Part shown: positions 48,155 through 57,850 of the stretch, in pieces
How the letters are laid out: every line of letters begins with the position of its first letter
How positions within the stretch are numbered: position 1 is the first letter of the stretch
Assembly (NCBI RefSeq): GCF_000312485.1
Contig: NZ_HE997643.1
Span: forward strand, 1,292,806 to 1,356,805
DNA length: 64,000 nt
Direction of reading: 5' to 3'
Origin: Yersinia massiliensis CCUG 53443
GTDB taxonomy: Bacteria; Pseudomonadota; Gammaproteobacteria; Enterobacterales; Enterobacteriaceae
Translations under genes and position numbers: made by a program
Notes under the pieces: generated by a model
What the model was told of the DNA's origin: nothing
The model's input: only the letters and a program-made list of their open reading frames with translations
Databases searched by the model: none

Positions 48155-50416
48155 TCAGAAGTCCATTGAGACGGACAGTTTCAGCTCACGTGGATTACCT
48201 TGATATATGTAAGTCCCCGTGTCTTCAACTGATTCCCAATAACGTTCGTTGGTCACGTTCACCACGTTTGCACGCCAGATAAGATTGGTTTCTTTCAGCG
48301 GCATAGTGTAACGCACGCCAAGATCCAAACGGGTCCATGGTTTCAGTTTTAACGTGTTTTCTTGGTTAGCATACTGAGAACCAGAACGAGTAACCGTACC
48401 TGTCGCAGTTAAACCTTCGACCGCTTTAATATCGTACTCACCGCCAAACACTAACTGATAACGAGCCACACCTACCGCATAGTTACCGTTGTTATTGCTG
48501 TTTTGCGCTTCAGTCAGCACGGGGTCCAACCACACGGCGCTCCCTAACAAGCGCGTACCAAATACAGGTTCACCGAATACGTTCAACTCAACACCACGGT
48601 TACGTTGCTCGCCACCCAAGGTGTACATATTGGTTGTGGCATCAATTGAACCGGCAGGTCGGGTGATTTCAAACAGCGCCAACGTACCGCCATAGCGTTT
48701 GTTATCAAACTTCACACCCACTTCGTCCTGTTTGGCATGAACAATACCGGTCACATTACCCGCATTGGCGGTATACCACGGTGCAACGCGACCCGGTGAT
48801 AACGCTTCGATATGGTTAGCATACAGGGACACATTTTCCCACGGCTTAACCAACAGGCCATATACCGGTGTCACTTTCATGGCATCTTGCACGTTAGTAC
48901 TATCCGGTACGCCACTGTTAAAGTTACGGATAACCAAATCTTGGCGACGCAAGCCCAGCATCAACTGCACTTTATCATCTAGCGCCGATAAGGTATCCGA
49001 TACGGAAATACTGCTCGCACGTACTTGGCTATTAAGCGTTGGATCCTGATTAACGCTACCCGACGTGGTTGGCGGGAACGGGATAACACCCGGATTATAA
49101 ATATTGGTATCCACCGGCGCTGACATGTTCCAAGCTGATTTGGCTGTGCGGTAGTTAGCGGCATAACCAATATTCACTTTATGCAATATCGGGCCCGTTT
49201 CGAAATGACCACGAACGCCACCTAAACCGGCGATAGAATCAGAAACGTACGGCACGTATAGGCGGCTAATGGTGGCAGCCCCGCTATTGCCCACCAATGT
49301 TGGCGAGCCATATTGGCCTGTTTCATCATTATGGCTAGCACCGATGGTGCCGTACACCGTCCAGTTCTGGCTAACATCATATTCGCTGCGCAACATACCG
49401 AAAGTGGTCGCCATATCGGTATAAACCCACTGCTGACCATAGTTTAAGGTCGCCGCTGGCGGTTCTGGGATTTCAGTCGCGCTACCAATGGCAACATCCG
49501 TACGCATGCCGTGAACGGTCTGTTTTTGATAGCCGATATCTAAAGAAGTACGTGCACGTTCACCACGGTAATCTAAACCAGTAGATACGGCGGTAGTCCG
49601 ATTTTTCTGGTCATGAACAGCCGTTTCACCTTCACGATGCAACGCATTAACGCGCACACCAAACTGGTCATTATCACCAAAGCGGCGGCCAACATCTACG
49701 GCTCCACCCACTTGTGAAGCCGAGGTATAATCTAGGCTAACGCGCGTTAATGGTGTATCACCAGCACGTTTTGGCTCTAGGTTAATCATCCCACCCACAC
49801 CACTACCACTCGGTGATATACCGTTAACAAAAACGTTAGGGCCTTTAAACACTTCAACCCGCTCAACCATGCTGGTATCGATGACCTGACGTGGCAACAC
49901 GCCGAACAGACCACCGAATGAAATATCATCACCGTCGAGGTTAAAACCACGAATACGGAAGTTCTGCGAAGCGTTACCGTAACCACGAACGTTCTGCACA
50001 GACGCATCATTTCGCACGACATCGGCCAGTGTCCGTGCTTGTTGGTCTTCTACCAGTTTCGAGGTGTAGCCAATGACATTGAAGGGCACATTCCGGGCAT
50101 CTTGCTGCCCAAGGAAACCGATACGGCCACCATTCGCAACCTGACCATCTAGATAGGTTGGGATTAAATCGTTACCACCTGCGCGGAATGTCTCTTGCGT
50201 TCCGACGACAGTGATAGTATCCGTTTTTTTACTCTCATCACTTTTGGCCGCATCCGCTGTGGCACTGGTTTTTTTAACGTTTTCGGCCGTACTGTCAGAT
50301 GCGGTTGCAGCCCATGCAGATGCCGATAGTGTGCCAAGTGCAGCACCGATCATGACGCATAGAATTCGAGGCGCCAGTCGTTTCTGATGCACCGTAGTGG
50401 AAATTTGTTGATTCAT
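48155..50416 (-). CDS. TonB-dependent siderophore receptor, FcuA-like
   Basis: 753 residues. Signal peptide about 1-36 (ending SAWAAT), TonB box DTITVVG near residue 67, plug domain (RTLADVVRNDASVQNVRGYG, RIRGFNLDG, ERVEVFKGPNVFVNG, GGMINLEPKR) and a beta barrel ending in phenylalanine (LKLSVSMDF). The plug motifs are those of the FhuA/FcuA ferrichrome-type group; the ligand is inferred, not shown. A Fur box lies upstream. AGGGGC precedes the ATG at 50416. Confidence 0.9.
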   Translation of the reverse strand: MNQQISTTVHQKRLAPRILCVMIGAALGTLSASAWAATASDSTAENVKKTSATADAAKSDESKKTDTITVVGTQETFRAGGNDLIPTYLDGQVANGGRIGFLGQQDARNVPFNVIGYTSKLVEDQQARTLADVVRNDASVQNVRGYGNASQNFRIRGFNLDGDDISFGGLFGVLPRQVIDTSMVERVEVFKGPNVFVNGISPSGSGVGGMINLEPKRAGDTPLTRVSLDYTSASQVGGAVDVGRRFGDNDQFGVRVNALHREGETAVHDQKNRTTAVSTGLDYRGERARTSLDIGYQKQTVHGMRTDVAIGSATEIPEPPAATLNYGQQWVYTDMATTFGMLRSEYDVSQNWTVYGTIGASHNDETGQYGSPTLVGNSGAATISRLYVPYVSDSIAGLGGVRGHFETGPILHKVNIGYAANYRTAKSAWNMSAPVDTNIYNPGVIPFPPTTSGSVNQDPTLNSQVRASSISVSDTLSALDDKVQLMLGLRRQDLVIRNFNSGVPDSTNVQDAMKVTPVYGLLVKPWENVSLYANHIEALSPGRVAPWYTANAGNVTGIVHAKQDEVGVKFDNKRYGGTLALFEITRPAGSIDATTNMYTLGGEQRNRGVELNVFGEPVFGTRLLGSAVWLDPVLTEAQNSNNNGNYAVGVARYQLVFGGEYDIKAVEGLTATGTVTRSGSQYANQENTLKLKPWTRLDLGVRYTMPLKETNLIWRANVVNVTNERYWESVEDTGTYIYQGNPRELKLSVSMDF

Positions 50417-50451
50417 TGATTTGATGCCCCTGAAGTTCGTAAATCTGCAAG

Positions 50452-50470
50452 TAATGAGAATGCTTATTAT
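50452..50470. promoter_or_regulatory. Candidate Fur box of the TonB receptor
   Basis: TAATGAGAATGCTTATTAT resembles GATAATGATAATCATTATC and lies about 40 bases before the start. Confidence 0.7.
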
Positions 50471-51010
50471 AAGGATTCAGAATTATCCTGATAACACTTG
50501 CTGATGCAAGCATTTCTGTACTTCACGGGGAATATTTTTTAGTGCGTAAAAAAATTAGAGTCATTGTGTGAATGACCTGATCACTATTGGTCAGTTTATT
50601 ACCCGATGAAATGTGAAGTCATTAAAGTAGAATCAGTATGGAAATTGAATTTATATAGATTGGATATAATGGGTTATTCCGACTTAAGTCATTATTTTTA
50701 TACTTTCAATGGATATTTACCCCTAATATTTACAGGGTGAAAAATAGAGTCTTAGCACAGTATCGACTTAATGTCGTAGAGCCAGAAGCCTTGCCAGTAC
50801 AGGCTTGACACTTAAGCACCCAATCTTTGGCGATATTCTCCTTCGACTATTGGCTATATTCCTTTTTCAGATTAATAAAAATCTTATTACCCACTTTCTC
50901 ATGTTAGCGATAAACTGATTCATATCTTTTATCGCAATCACCGCTTAACCTTATGGCGACTCTTTTGCTTTGCCATAGTATGTTGATTAAAAATTCAAGG
51001 AAATACAGGA
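50471..51010. other. Intergenic between the receptor and the GGDEF gene
   Basis: 540 bases, AT-rich, no gene recognised. Confidence 0.4.
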
Positions 51011-53092
51011 ATGGCTCTGCATCCGGCATCATTTGACGATCACATTTTCCGGCTATTAATTGAAGCCGTTGATGACTACGCCATCTACATCATTGATGCC
51101 CAAGGACATATCCTGACGTGGAACAGCGGTGCCGAACGCAACACCGGTTATGCTGCGGAAGAGATCATTGGCCAATCCTTCGAGCTGTTTTATACACCAG
51201 AAGATTTGGCAGGAAAGCTGCCAACCAAAGGGCTACAGCACGCCAACCAGTTTGGTCATTATGAAACCCAAGGCTGGCGAGTGCGAAAAAATGGCAAGCG
51301 TTTTTGGGGTAATCTCACCCTCAATGCTTTGCATGACGCAGATAACAATTTACAAGGATTTGTTCACGTCACCCGTGACCTGACCGATAAATGGCAGCGA
51401 GAAAATGCGCTACGGAAAAGTGAAGAACAGTTTCGCCATTTAATCAGCGAAGTCGAAGATTACGCCATCTATATGATTGATACCCATGGGCGCATTCTGA
51501 CGTGGAACAAAGGCGGAGAGCGCAATGAGGGTTACACCAGCGACGAAATTATTGGTGAACATTTTGCCCTCTTATTCACTCAGGAGGATATCTCTGCTGG
51601 TCTGCCAGAAAAGTCCCTCGCCAAAGCCATTGCTGAAGGTAATTTCCAGACGGAAGGCTGGCATGTGCGTAAAAATGGTATCCGCTATTGGGCTAGTGTT
51701 GCCATTAACCCGATGCATGATGACAACGGAAAGCTGTTGGGCTTTACCAAAATTGTCCGCGACCTCACGGAACGCCGTCAGCGTGAAGAAGCATTGCGCA
51801 TCAGTGAAGAGCGCTTTCGCTTGATGGTCGATACCGTGGAAGATTACGCCATTTTGATGCTTGATCCTTGGGGGCGGGTCAATACCTGGAACCATGGGGC
51901 AGAACGTAATATCGGCTATGCCAGTAATGAGATCATCGCTCAACACTTTGGCTGTTTCTTCTTGCCAGAAGATATCGCGGCGGGGCTGCCGGAAAAGTTA
52001 CTGAAAACCGCGGCATCTGCTGGCCGCATAGAGCGTGAAGGCTGGCTAGTTCGCAAAGATATGACCCGTTTTTGGGCGGTCACTATCATCACTGTGGTTC
52101 ACGATCACAATGGCAAACTACTGGGTTACGCCAAAATAATCCGTGATATGAGTGAACGTAAGCAACGTGAAGATGCGCTTAGGGCCAGTGAAGTCGCTCG
52201 TTATGAGGAACGCGAACAGCTTCATCGCGTGCTGTCCTCTATTCAGGAAGGGATTATCTCTCTCGATTGTGAGGGCCGCGTTGTATTAATGAACCCCAAA
52301 GCCGAAGAAATGACAGGTCGTAGCCAGAATGAATCCTGCGGCCTGCCCATTGAAGACGTCTTTATTTTGTGGTCCCCATTACAGGATAAAAACCGACTCG
52401 ACGCTTTCAACCAGTGTTTAAGTGAAGGGCGTCATACGCTATTGCCAGAAGGTAGCCAGCTATTATCAAGCCAAGGTGAGCGCCAAGAAATTCGTTGTTC
52501 AGCCTCACCCATTCACGATCGTGACAACCAACTCACCGGAGCTGTCGTGGTGTTCCAAGACGTGACTCGCGCGCGCCATGAACAGCGTGAACTGCAGTAT
52601 CAGGCGAATCATGACATGCTCACAGGCCTGATTAATCGGCGACGGTTAGAAGAACGGCTAGCAGATAGCCTGAGTGAATTGAGCGACAATGAGCAGCATA
52701 TTCTCTGTTACGTGGATTTAGATTTCTTCAAGGATGTTAATGATACCGCTGGCCATGAAGCTGGCGATATGGTGCTACGAATGGTGGCACAGACCATGCA
52801 ACAAGCCGTGCGAGAAAATGATATTGTTGCTCGTTTAGGCGGAGATGAATTCGCAATCGTGCTATTTAATTGTAAAAATAAGCCAGCGACTGACATCCTT
52901 GAACAGGTAGTTACCGATATTTCCGCTATCCAATTCCATTGGCACGGTCAATCGTACACCTTCACGGCAAGTCTTGGAGCCGTCACCTTAAATCGTCAAT
53001 CAGAAACCGCCGCGCAAGCGATGCGTCAGGCAGATATTGCGTGTTATGCAGCAAAACACGCTGGGCGTAACCGGTTATCCTTCGCCCTCTAG
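51011..53092 (+). CDS. Four-PAS diguanylate cyclase (GGDEF protein)
   Basis: 693 residues, no membrane span. Three near-identical PAS units in tandem (about 10-130, 140-255, 265-385) each read DYAIYxIDxxGxILTWN...GERN-GY...EEIIG, then a fourth diverse PAS (400-520) and a GGDEF domain. GGDEF at 610-614 is canonical, with R601-x-x-D604 product-inhibition site 5 residues before. Probably an active c-di-GMP synthase. AAGGAAATACAGGA precedes the ATG. The PAS duplication suggests recent amplification. Confidence 0.94.
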   Translation: MALHPASFDDHIFRLLIEAVDDYAIYIIDAQGHILTWNSGAERNTGYAAEEIIGQSFELFYTPEDLAGKLPTKGLQHANQFGHYETQGWRVRKNGKRFWGNLTLNALHDADNNLQGFVHVTRDLTDKWQRENALRKSEEQFRHLISEVEDYAIYMIDTHGRILTWNKGGERNEGYTSDEIIGEHFALLFTQEDISAGLPEKSLAKAIAEGNFQTEGWHVRKNGIRYWASVAINPMHDDNGKLLGFTKIVRDLTERRQREEALRISEERFRLMVDTVEDYAILMLDPWGRVNTWNHGAERNIGYASNEIIAQHFGCFFLPEDIAAGLPEKLLKTAASAGRIEREGWLVRKDMTRFWAVTIITVVHDHNGKLLGYAKIIRDMSERKQREDALRASEVARYEEREQLHRVLSSIQEGIISLDCEGRVVLMNPKAEEMTGRSQNESCGLPIEDVFILWSPLQDKNRLDAFNQCLSEGRHTLLPEGSQLLSSQGERQEIRCSASPIHDRDNQLTGAVVVFQDVTRARHEQRELQYQANHDMLTGLINRRRLEERLADSLSELSDNEQHILCYVDLDFFKDVNDTAGHEAGDMVLRMVAQTMQQAVRENDIVARLGGDEFAIVLFNCKNKPATDILEQVVTDISAIQFHWHGQSYTFTASLGAVTLNRQSETAAQAMRQADIACYAAKHAGRNRLSFAL

Positions 53093-53264
53093 CTGCCCTC
53101 TTCACTTGGGGCAATGATTGCCCCTCAATCCTGTTTCAGTGATAAACACACATAAAATGCAAGGTTAATTGCGTTGTACTGTCAGCAATTAGACACCGGT
53201 CAAAATATACTTTCCCGCAGTGTGATATATAAACAATATTGTCTGTTAAATTGGAAAGATAAAT

Positions 53265-53543
53265 ATGCCGTATTTCACGGTCAGTGTTGTTTTGCATAAT
53301 GCAGTAGAAGGCGATTACGAAACACTTAATAAGAAAATGACTGATGCGGGATTTACCCGCCTCATTGGCAGAGATAAAGTCTACAAATTACCAGAAGGAG
53401 AATTCAATTACGGTAGCGGTACATTGAATAAGCAAGAAGTTGCTGATTTAGCATTGAAAGTTGCTGAACAAATCAGATTCATCCCTTCAATATTGGTCAC
53501 TGAGTCCGGCGGACGAACTTGGCGGAATCTAGATCTAAAGTAA
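53265..53543 (+). CDS. Small protein, GhoS-like (DUF2622) fold
   Basis: 92 residues. MPYFTVSVVLHNAVEGDYETLNKKMTDAGF and a later LALKVAEQIRFIPSILVTESGGRTW fit a ferredoxin-like beta-alpha-beta pattern seen in GhoS/DUF2622 antitoxin-like proteins. No ghoT toxin gene is seen next to it. The assignment is by pattern only; it could be another family with the same fold. Confidence 0.5.
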   Translation: MPYFTVSVVLHNAVEGDYETLNKKMTDAGFTRLIGRDKVYKLPEGEFNYGSGTLNKQEVADLALKVAEQIRFIPSILVTESGGRTWRNLDLK

Positions 53544-53755
53544 CGTCAGTATATTATAATAATAAAGCACGATAAATTTGACTTAAGTTAATACTCAATG
53601 CCACACCAGGGCATATTTACACGCTATTACCACTAGAATAATATTAATCTCAGGGGGTTCACTCCCATTAAATTATATCTCATGCTTTATTATTCAAGTT
53701 AAAACTAGAGTATCTTACAGCCCGAATCCTTTCAGGCTTGCATGCTAAGGCGCTT

Positions 53756-54661
53756 CTACTTTTCGTGGCATTCAACTACATCGCAACGTTCAACCGCATC
53801 GCAACATTCAACCGCAGGTTCATGAATTTCAGCAGCGGACGCTTCAGCTTTACGGCGATGCAGAGCAATAACAAAATCAGTTTCGCAAGTGAATGTCTGA
53901 GAGGCGGCTAATTCTTGCCCTGTTTCTACGCTGGCGCGCCATGCAAAAGGCGTCATTTGCAATAAGTTAAAACCTTGTTTGCCACTGAGCACCATTTCAT
54001 AGGCCAGTGTTTCACGGCTAACGAGTTCAAACCCTTCCAGAGATTCTTCCGTGTCATCATGAAGTTGCACTTGCGCGTAAATTAGCGCTTTTAATTGATA
54101 GAGGTGACGCGGCCCCGGCGCAACCGTGACCACAATCCCACCGGGCTTCACCGTGCGAGCTAGCTCGGCTGCTTTACATGGCGCATAAATACGTAAGACG
54201 GCATCAAGTGAATGATTAGCAAAGGGTAATCTGTGGCTGGAAGCTACGCAGAAATTCACCTGGTGGTAGCGTTTAGCACCATATCGAACGGCGACTTTTG
54301 CCACATCTAAACCAAAAATGGACATTTGTCGCTGCCGATTTAGTTGATCAGCGACTGCAGCCGTGTAATAACCTTCTCCACAACCAATATCCAATAACGT
54401 GGCGGCATCTAACGGTAACGCCGAATCAAGCAGCCCACAAATTCGCTGCTGCAAAGGCTGATAATAGCCCGCATCCAGAAACGCCCGCCGTGCTTGCATC
54501 ATCTCAGGGCTATCGCCCGGTTGTTTGGAGCCTTTATGCTGCACTGGCATCAAATTAACGTAACCCTCTTTGGCGCAATCAAACTGATGATTATTGCTGC
54601 AACGCCACTGCTGCGAGCTTTTTAGCAAGGCTTGATGGCAAAGGGGGCACTGATAAGACAT
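53756..54661 (-). CDS. rlmA: RlmA, 23S rRNA G745 methyltransferase
   Basis: 301 residues. N-terminal zinc knuckle [33 protein letters not shown], then SAM-binding [19 protein letters not shown] and the family [30 protein letters not shown]. It methylates G745 of 23S rRNA. Start 54661 (MSYQCPLC) by alignment. The last about 30 residues form a Cys/Glu-rich tail ([21 protein letters not shown]) that E. coli (269 residues) lacks, encoded by an 18-bp repeat. Confidence 0.93.
   Translation of the reverse strand: MSYQCPLCHQALLKSSQQWRCSNNHQFDCAKEGYVNLMPVQHKGSKQPGDSPEMMQARRAFLDAGYYQPLQQRICGLLDSALPLDAATLLDIGCGEGYYTAAVADQLNRQRQMSIFGLDVAKVAVRYGAKRYHQVNFCVASSHRLPFANHSLDAVLRIYAPCKAAELARTVKPGGIVVTVAPGPRHLYQLKALIYAQVQLHDDTEESLEGFELVSRETLAYEMVLSGKQGFNLLQMTPFAWRASVETGQELAASQTFTCETDFVIALHRRKAEASAAEIHEPAVECCDAVERCDVVECHEK
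53771..53816 (-). repeat. 18-bp tandem repeat in the 3' end of rlmA
   Basis: TTCAACTACATCGCAACG, TTCAACCGCATCGCAACA and TTCAACCGCA, period 18, in frame; they encode [16 protein letters not shown]-like units. Confidence 0.85.
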
Positions 54662-54776
54662 GGTTGAGTTCCAAAATAACAGATAATTAACCGCCCAATC
54701 GTAGGCAGACACGGCGTTAGTCTAAAGAAGCGTTTATGAGGTTGCAAGCCACTGTTATATCCGTAAATCTCAGCGC

Positions 54777-56486
54777 TTAGCTGTGCCGGATGGCCTCAAT
54801 GGAAATCGCATCAGGTTCCACATTCATCGTGCGCAAAATTTGCCCCATAATATCGCTGAAAACCGGCGCAGAAACAGCACCGCCGTAGTATTTTCCGCCT
54901 TGCGGATTGTTAATGACCACGACTAACGCGAAGCGAGGTTGACTTGCCGGTGCAACGCCTGCGGTGTACGCCACATACTTATCAATATATTGGCCATTTG
55001 GACCAATCTTCTTCGCTGTTCCCGTCTTAATGGCAACACGGTATCCTCTTACCGCCGCTTTAATCCCGCCGCCACCCGGCAATGCGACACTTTCCATCAT
55101 ATGCTCAACCTGCCGCACTTCATTTTCTGGGAAAACTCGTCGCCCAACTATCGGGGGATCCACTTTGGTAATCGACAAGGGCCGATAAATGCCAAAGCTG
55201 CCAATCGTGGCATACACACGTGCCAACTGCAGTGGTGTCACCATCAAGCCATAGCCAAAGGAAAACGTCGCGCGATCGAGATCACTCCAGCGTTTTCGAT
55301 GCGGCATCAACCCACTGCTTTCACCGGTTAAGCCTAATTCAGTTGGCTTTCCCAGACCAAATAAGCTGTAGGTTTCCGTTAATGCAGCAGCGGGCATGGC
55401 TAACGCCAACCGAGAAACCCCCACATCACTCGATTTTTGCAATACGCCAGTCAATGATAATGCCGGATAATAGCCCACATCTTTGATTTGATGACCGCTC
55501 AGGATATAAGGGCGAGTATCCAAAACAGTGTCCGGCTTAACTAAACGCCGTTGTAATGCCGTCATCACGACCATCGGTTTGACGGTAGAACCCGGTTCAA
55601 AAATATCGCTAATGGCGCGATTGCGGAAATTTTCTTCCGGCGTTGCAGCACGATTATTGGGGTTAAACGTCGGGTAGTTCGCCATAGCCAAAACCTCTCC
55701 TGTGTTGACATCAATAACCACCGCGGAGCCTGAGTCTGCTTTATTGAACATGACGGCATTGGACAATGCATGCGAGGTTTCTGCCTGCAGCCGTTCATCA
55801 ATGCTGAGTTGTACATTTTGCCCAGGCTGGCTGTCTGTCGAAGCAATATCCTCAATCACTCGACCAAAACGATCTTTTCGCACAACCCGACTGCCTGCCG
55901 TACCACTCAGTAGCGAGTTAAAACTTTTCTCTACCCCTTCGATGCCTTGATCATCAATATTGGTAAAACCGATGAGATTTGCAGCCACATCCCCTGTGGG
56001 GTAAAAACGCCGTGACTCCACTTTCGTTTCAATACCGGGTAATTTCAGGCGCCGAACATAGTCAGCAACATTAGGTTCAACTTGGCGGGCGAGATAGATA
56101 AAACGCGCATTAGGGGCCAGCGATATGCGGCTATTCACCTGCTCGAGTGGCAGGTTCAGTGCTTGAGCCAATGCATGCCAACGCTCATTTGCAACAACAC
56201 CGCCCTTCTCTATCACTGTTTTGGGGTCAGCCCAAACAGCAGCGACGGGGACACTGACAGCCAAGGGGTGGGCATTACGATCAGTAATCATGCCGCGTGT
56301 ATTAAGCGTTTCTTCCACGCGCACGGAACGCATGTCCTCTTCCTTAACCAAGCTGTCTGGCTCAATAATTTGCAGCCAGGCGACCCGAGCAGTCAGACCT
56401 AAGAATGACAGTAAAATGCAGCCACACAGCAAACCAAACCGCCATCGAATAAAGTTATTACTGTCATTTTTTGGTTTAGAAATCAT
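54777..56486 (-). CDS. Alternative FtsI, class B PBP (PBP3SAL-like)
   Basis: 569 residues, one N-terminal anchor (about 17-40). The transpeptidase motifs are S300-TVK (EPGSTVKPMVV), SSDVG as SxN-type and KTGTAKK. The N-terminal part carries the PBP dimer-type domain (RGMITDRNAHPLAVSVPV). It is a second septal PBP beside ftsI; its place near rlmA and cspC is that of Salmonella PBP3SAL (STM1836), which works at acid pH. Start 56486 rather than TTG 56495. Confidence 0.88.
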   Translation of the reverse strand: MISKPKNDSNNFIRWRFGLLCGCILLSFLGLTARVAWLQIIEPDSLVKEEDMRSVRVEETLNTRGMITDRNAHPLAVSVPVAAVWADPKTVIEKGGVVANERWHALAQALNLPLEQVNSRISLAPNARFIYLARQVEPNVADYVRRLKLPGIETKVESRRFYPTGDVAANLIGFTNIDDQGIEGVEKSFNSLLSGTAGSRVVRKDRFGRVIEDIASTDSQPGQNVQLSIDERLQAETSHALSNAVMFNKADSGSAVVIDVNTGEVLAMANYPTFNPNNRAATPEENFRNRAISDIFEPGSTVKPMVVMTALQRRLVKPDTVLDTRPYILSGHQIKDVGYYPALSLTGVLQKSSDVGVSRLALAMPAAALTETYSLFGLGKPTELGLTGESSGLMPHRKRWSDLDRATFSFGYGLMVTPLQLARVYATIGSFGIYRPLSITKVDPPIVGRRVFPENEVRQVEHMMESVALPGGGGIKAAVRGYRVAIKTGTAKKIGPNGQYIDKYVAYTAGVAPASQPRFALVVVINNPQGGKYYGGAVSAPVFSDIMGQILRTMNVEPDAISIEAIRHS

Positions 56487-56687
56487 TGAGATCAACCCTG
56501 ACTGCCTGCTTGGAATTTAGCTGCCATTAAACCCTATCCAACGGCGTGAGAGGGCTAAAACAGTGATACAAGGTGCGTTATATTGCAACAATTCGCTAAC
56601 GCGCATTTAATCGAAAAGGCGACTGGTCAATCGATTCAAAAACGGCTTACACTGAATGGCGTATTTTTCCCTCAGTAGGTAAACCTG

Positions 56688-57407
56688 ATGACCGACCTTT
56701 CACCACAATTGAGCAAAATTGCCGCTATCCGCCACGGTTTTGGTGACAAATCGTCTCTTCTACCTGACGATCTCCAACCTTTTCGGGAATCGCAAGCCAA
56801 TAAGAAGCAAGTACATGGCACCAGAATTGTCGATGTTACGCAGCCTCGGCAAGAATGTGGTGAAGCGGATGGCCTCTATACCACCCAAGCCGGAATATTG
56901 TTAACGGTGTTGACGGCCGATTGCCTTCCGGTCATTTTCAGTCATCGACAAGGCAAAGGTATTGCGGTTGTCCACGCGGGTTGGCGCGGATTGCTTGATG
57001 GCATTATTTTGAATATGGTGAAACGTATCTCACGCGACGACGATCCCGCGAATTGGGTTGCCGCTATTGGGCCAGCAGCAAGATCTTGCTGTTATGAGGT
57101 TAATGAAGAGTTAGTTGAGCAGTTTGTTCACCAATTGCCGTTGGCTAGAAACATTATTACTCCCCGTTTTCGTCACCTCAACTTGGCGGTGATTGCTGAG
57201 CATCAATTACGCGGAGCAGGTATCTATCAAGTTGAGCGAATAGGCGGTTGTACTATATGTACCACCGTACCGGATAAAGATGATGCGAATAAAGTTCAGT
57301 TTAAGTACACCAGCTATCGTCGTACCAGCCAGCAACAAGCAATTGATCCTACGCACCCAAGCATTAAAGGCCGCAACCAGTATTCTGGCTTGATCATCCT
57401 GCCTTAA
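56688..57407 (+). CDS. PgeF/YfiH family (laccase-fold) protein
   Basis: 239 residues. HGT RIVDV, EADGLYTTQAGILLTVLTADCLPV, VVHAGWRGLLDGII and IGPAARSCCYEV show the zinc-binding His-Cys-His set of the YfiH family, which hydrolyses or phosphorolyses purine nucleosides or edits peptidoglycan amino acids (PgeF). Possibly a second copy besides the usual yfiH. It is divergent from the PBP3-like gene by about 200 bases, an arrangement that hints at cell-wall work. Confidence 0.85.
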   Translation: MTDLSPQLSKIAAIRHGFGDKSSLLPDDLQPFRESQANKKQVHGTRIVDVTQPRQECGEADGLYTTQAGILLTVLTADCLPVIFSHRQGKGIAVVHAGWRGLLDGIILNMVKRISRDDDPANWVAAIGPAARSCCYEVNEELVEQFVHQLPLARNIITPRFRHLNLAVIAEHQLRGAGIYQVERIGGCTICTTVPDKDDANKVQFKYTSYRRTSQQQAIDPTHPSIKGRNQYSGLIILP

Positions 57408-57440
57408 TGAACTCACCGCGTAATGATTTCAGAAACGAAA

Positions 57441-57463
57441 AACCCGCACAATGGCGGGTTTTA
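57441..57463. terminator. Bidirectional terminator pgeF-like/cspC
   Basis: AACCCGC-ACAATG-GCGGGTTTTA. Confidence 0.8.
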
Positions 57464-57481
57464 TTACAGCAAAAGTGCTGA

Positions 57482-57691
57482 TTAGATTGCAGTAACGTTT
57501 ACTGCAGACGGACCTTTCTGACCGTCTTGGATTTCGAACTCTACGTTCTGGCCTTCAGCCAAGGTTTTGAAGCCATTACCTTGGATTGCAGAGAAGTGTA
57601 CGAACACATCTTTGCTGCCGTCAGCTGGAGTGATGAAACCGAAACCTTTAGACTCGTTGAACCACTTAACTTGACCTTTGATCTTTGCCAT
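57482..57691 (-). CDS. cspC: CspC, cold-shock family RNA chaperone
   Basis: 69 residues differing from E. coli CspC by about one residue. RNP1 KGFGFI and RNP2 DVFVHF. CspC stabilises rpoS and other mRNAs. It is second in the yobF-cspC operon. Confidence 0.97.
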   Translation of the reverse strand: MAKIKGQVKWFNESKGFGFITPADGSKDVFVHFSAIQGNGFKTLAEGQNVEFEIQDGQKGPSAVNVTAI

Positions 57692-57733
57692 CTTGAGTAT
57701 TTCCTTTGGATTGTTTAACTCGCCCGTAGGCGT

Positions 57734-57850
57734 TTACATAGACAAACTAGAGTCGTTACTGCTTGAGGCACTAAGATAAGGATCGGCAGAGAAGCGGTAT
57801 TCAACGCTAACGTCTTTACTCAGAACTTCTTTACTGAAAATGCCACACAT
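57734..57850 (-). CDS. yobF: YobF, 38-residue small protein upstream of cspC
   Basis: [20 protein letters not shown] (start ATG at 57850) matches the E. coli YobF N terminus; the end [18 protein letters not shown] is shorter than the 47-residue E. coli protein. Stop at 57734, 42 bases before cspC. It is a stress-induced small protein. Confidence 0.88.
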   Translation of the reverse strand: MCGIFSKEVLSKDVSVEYRFSADPYLSASSSNDSSLSM

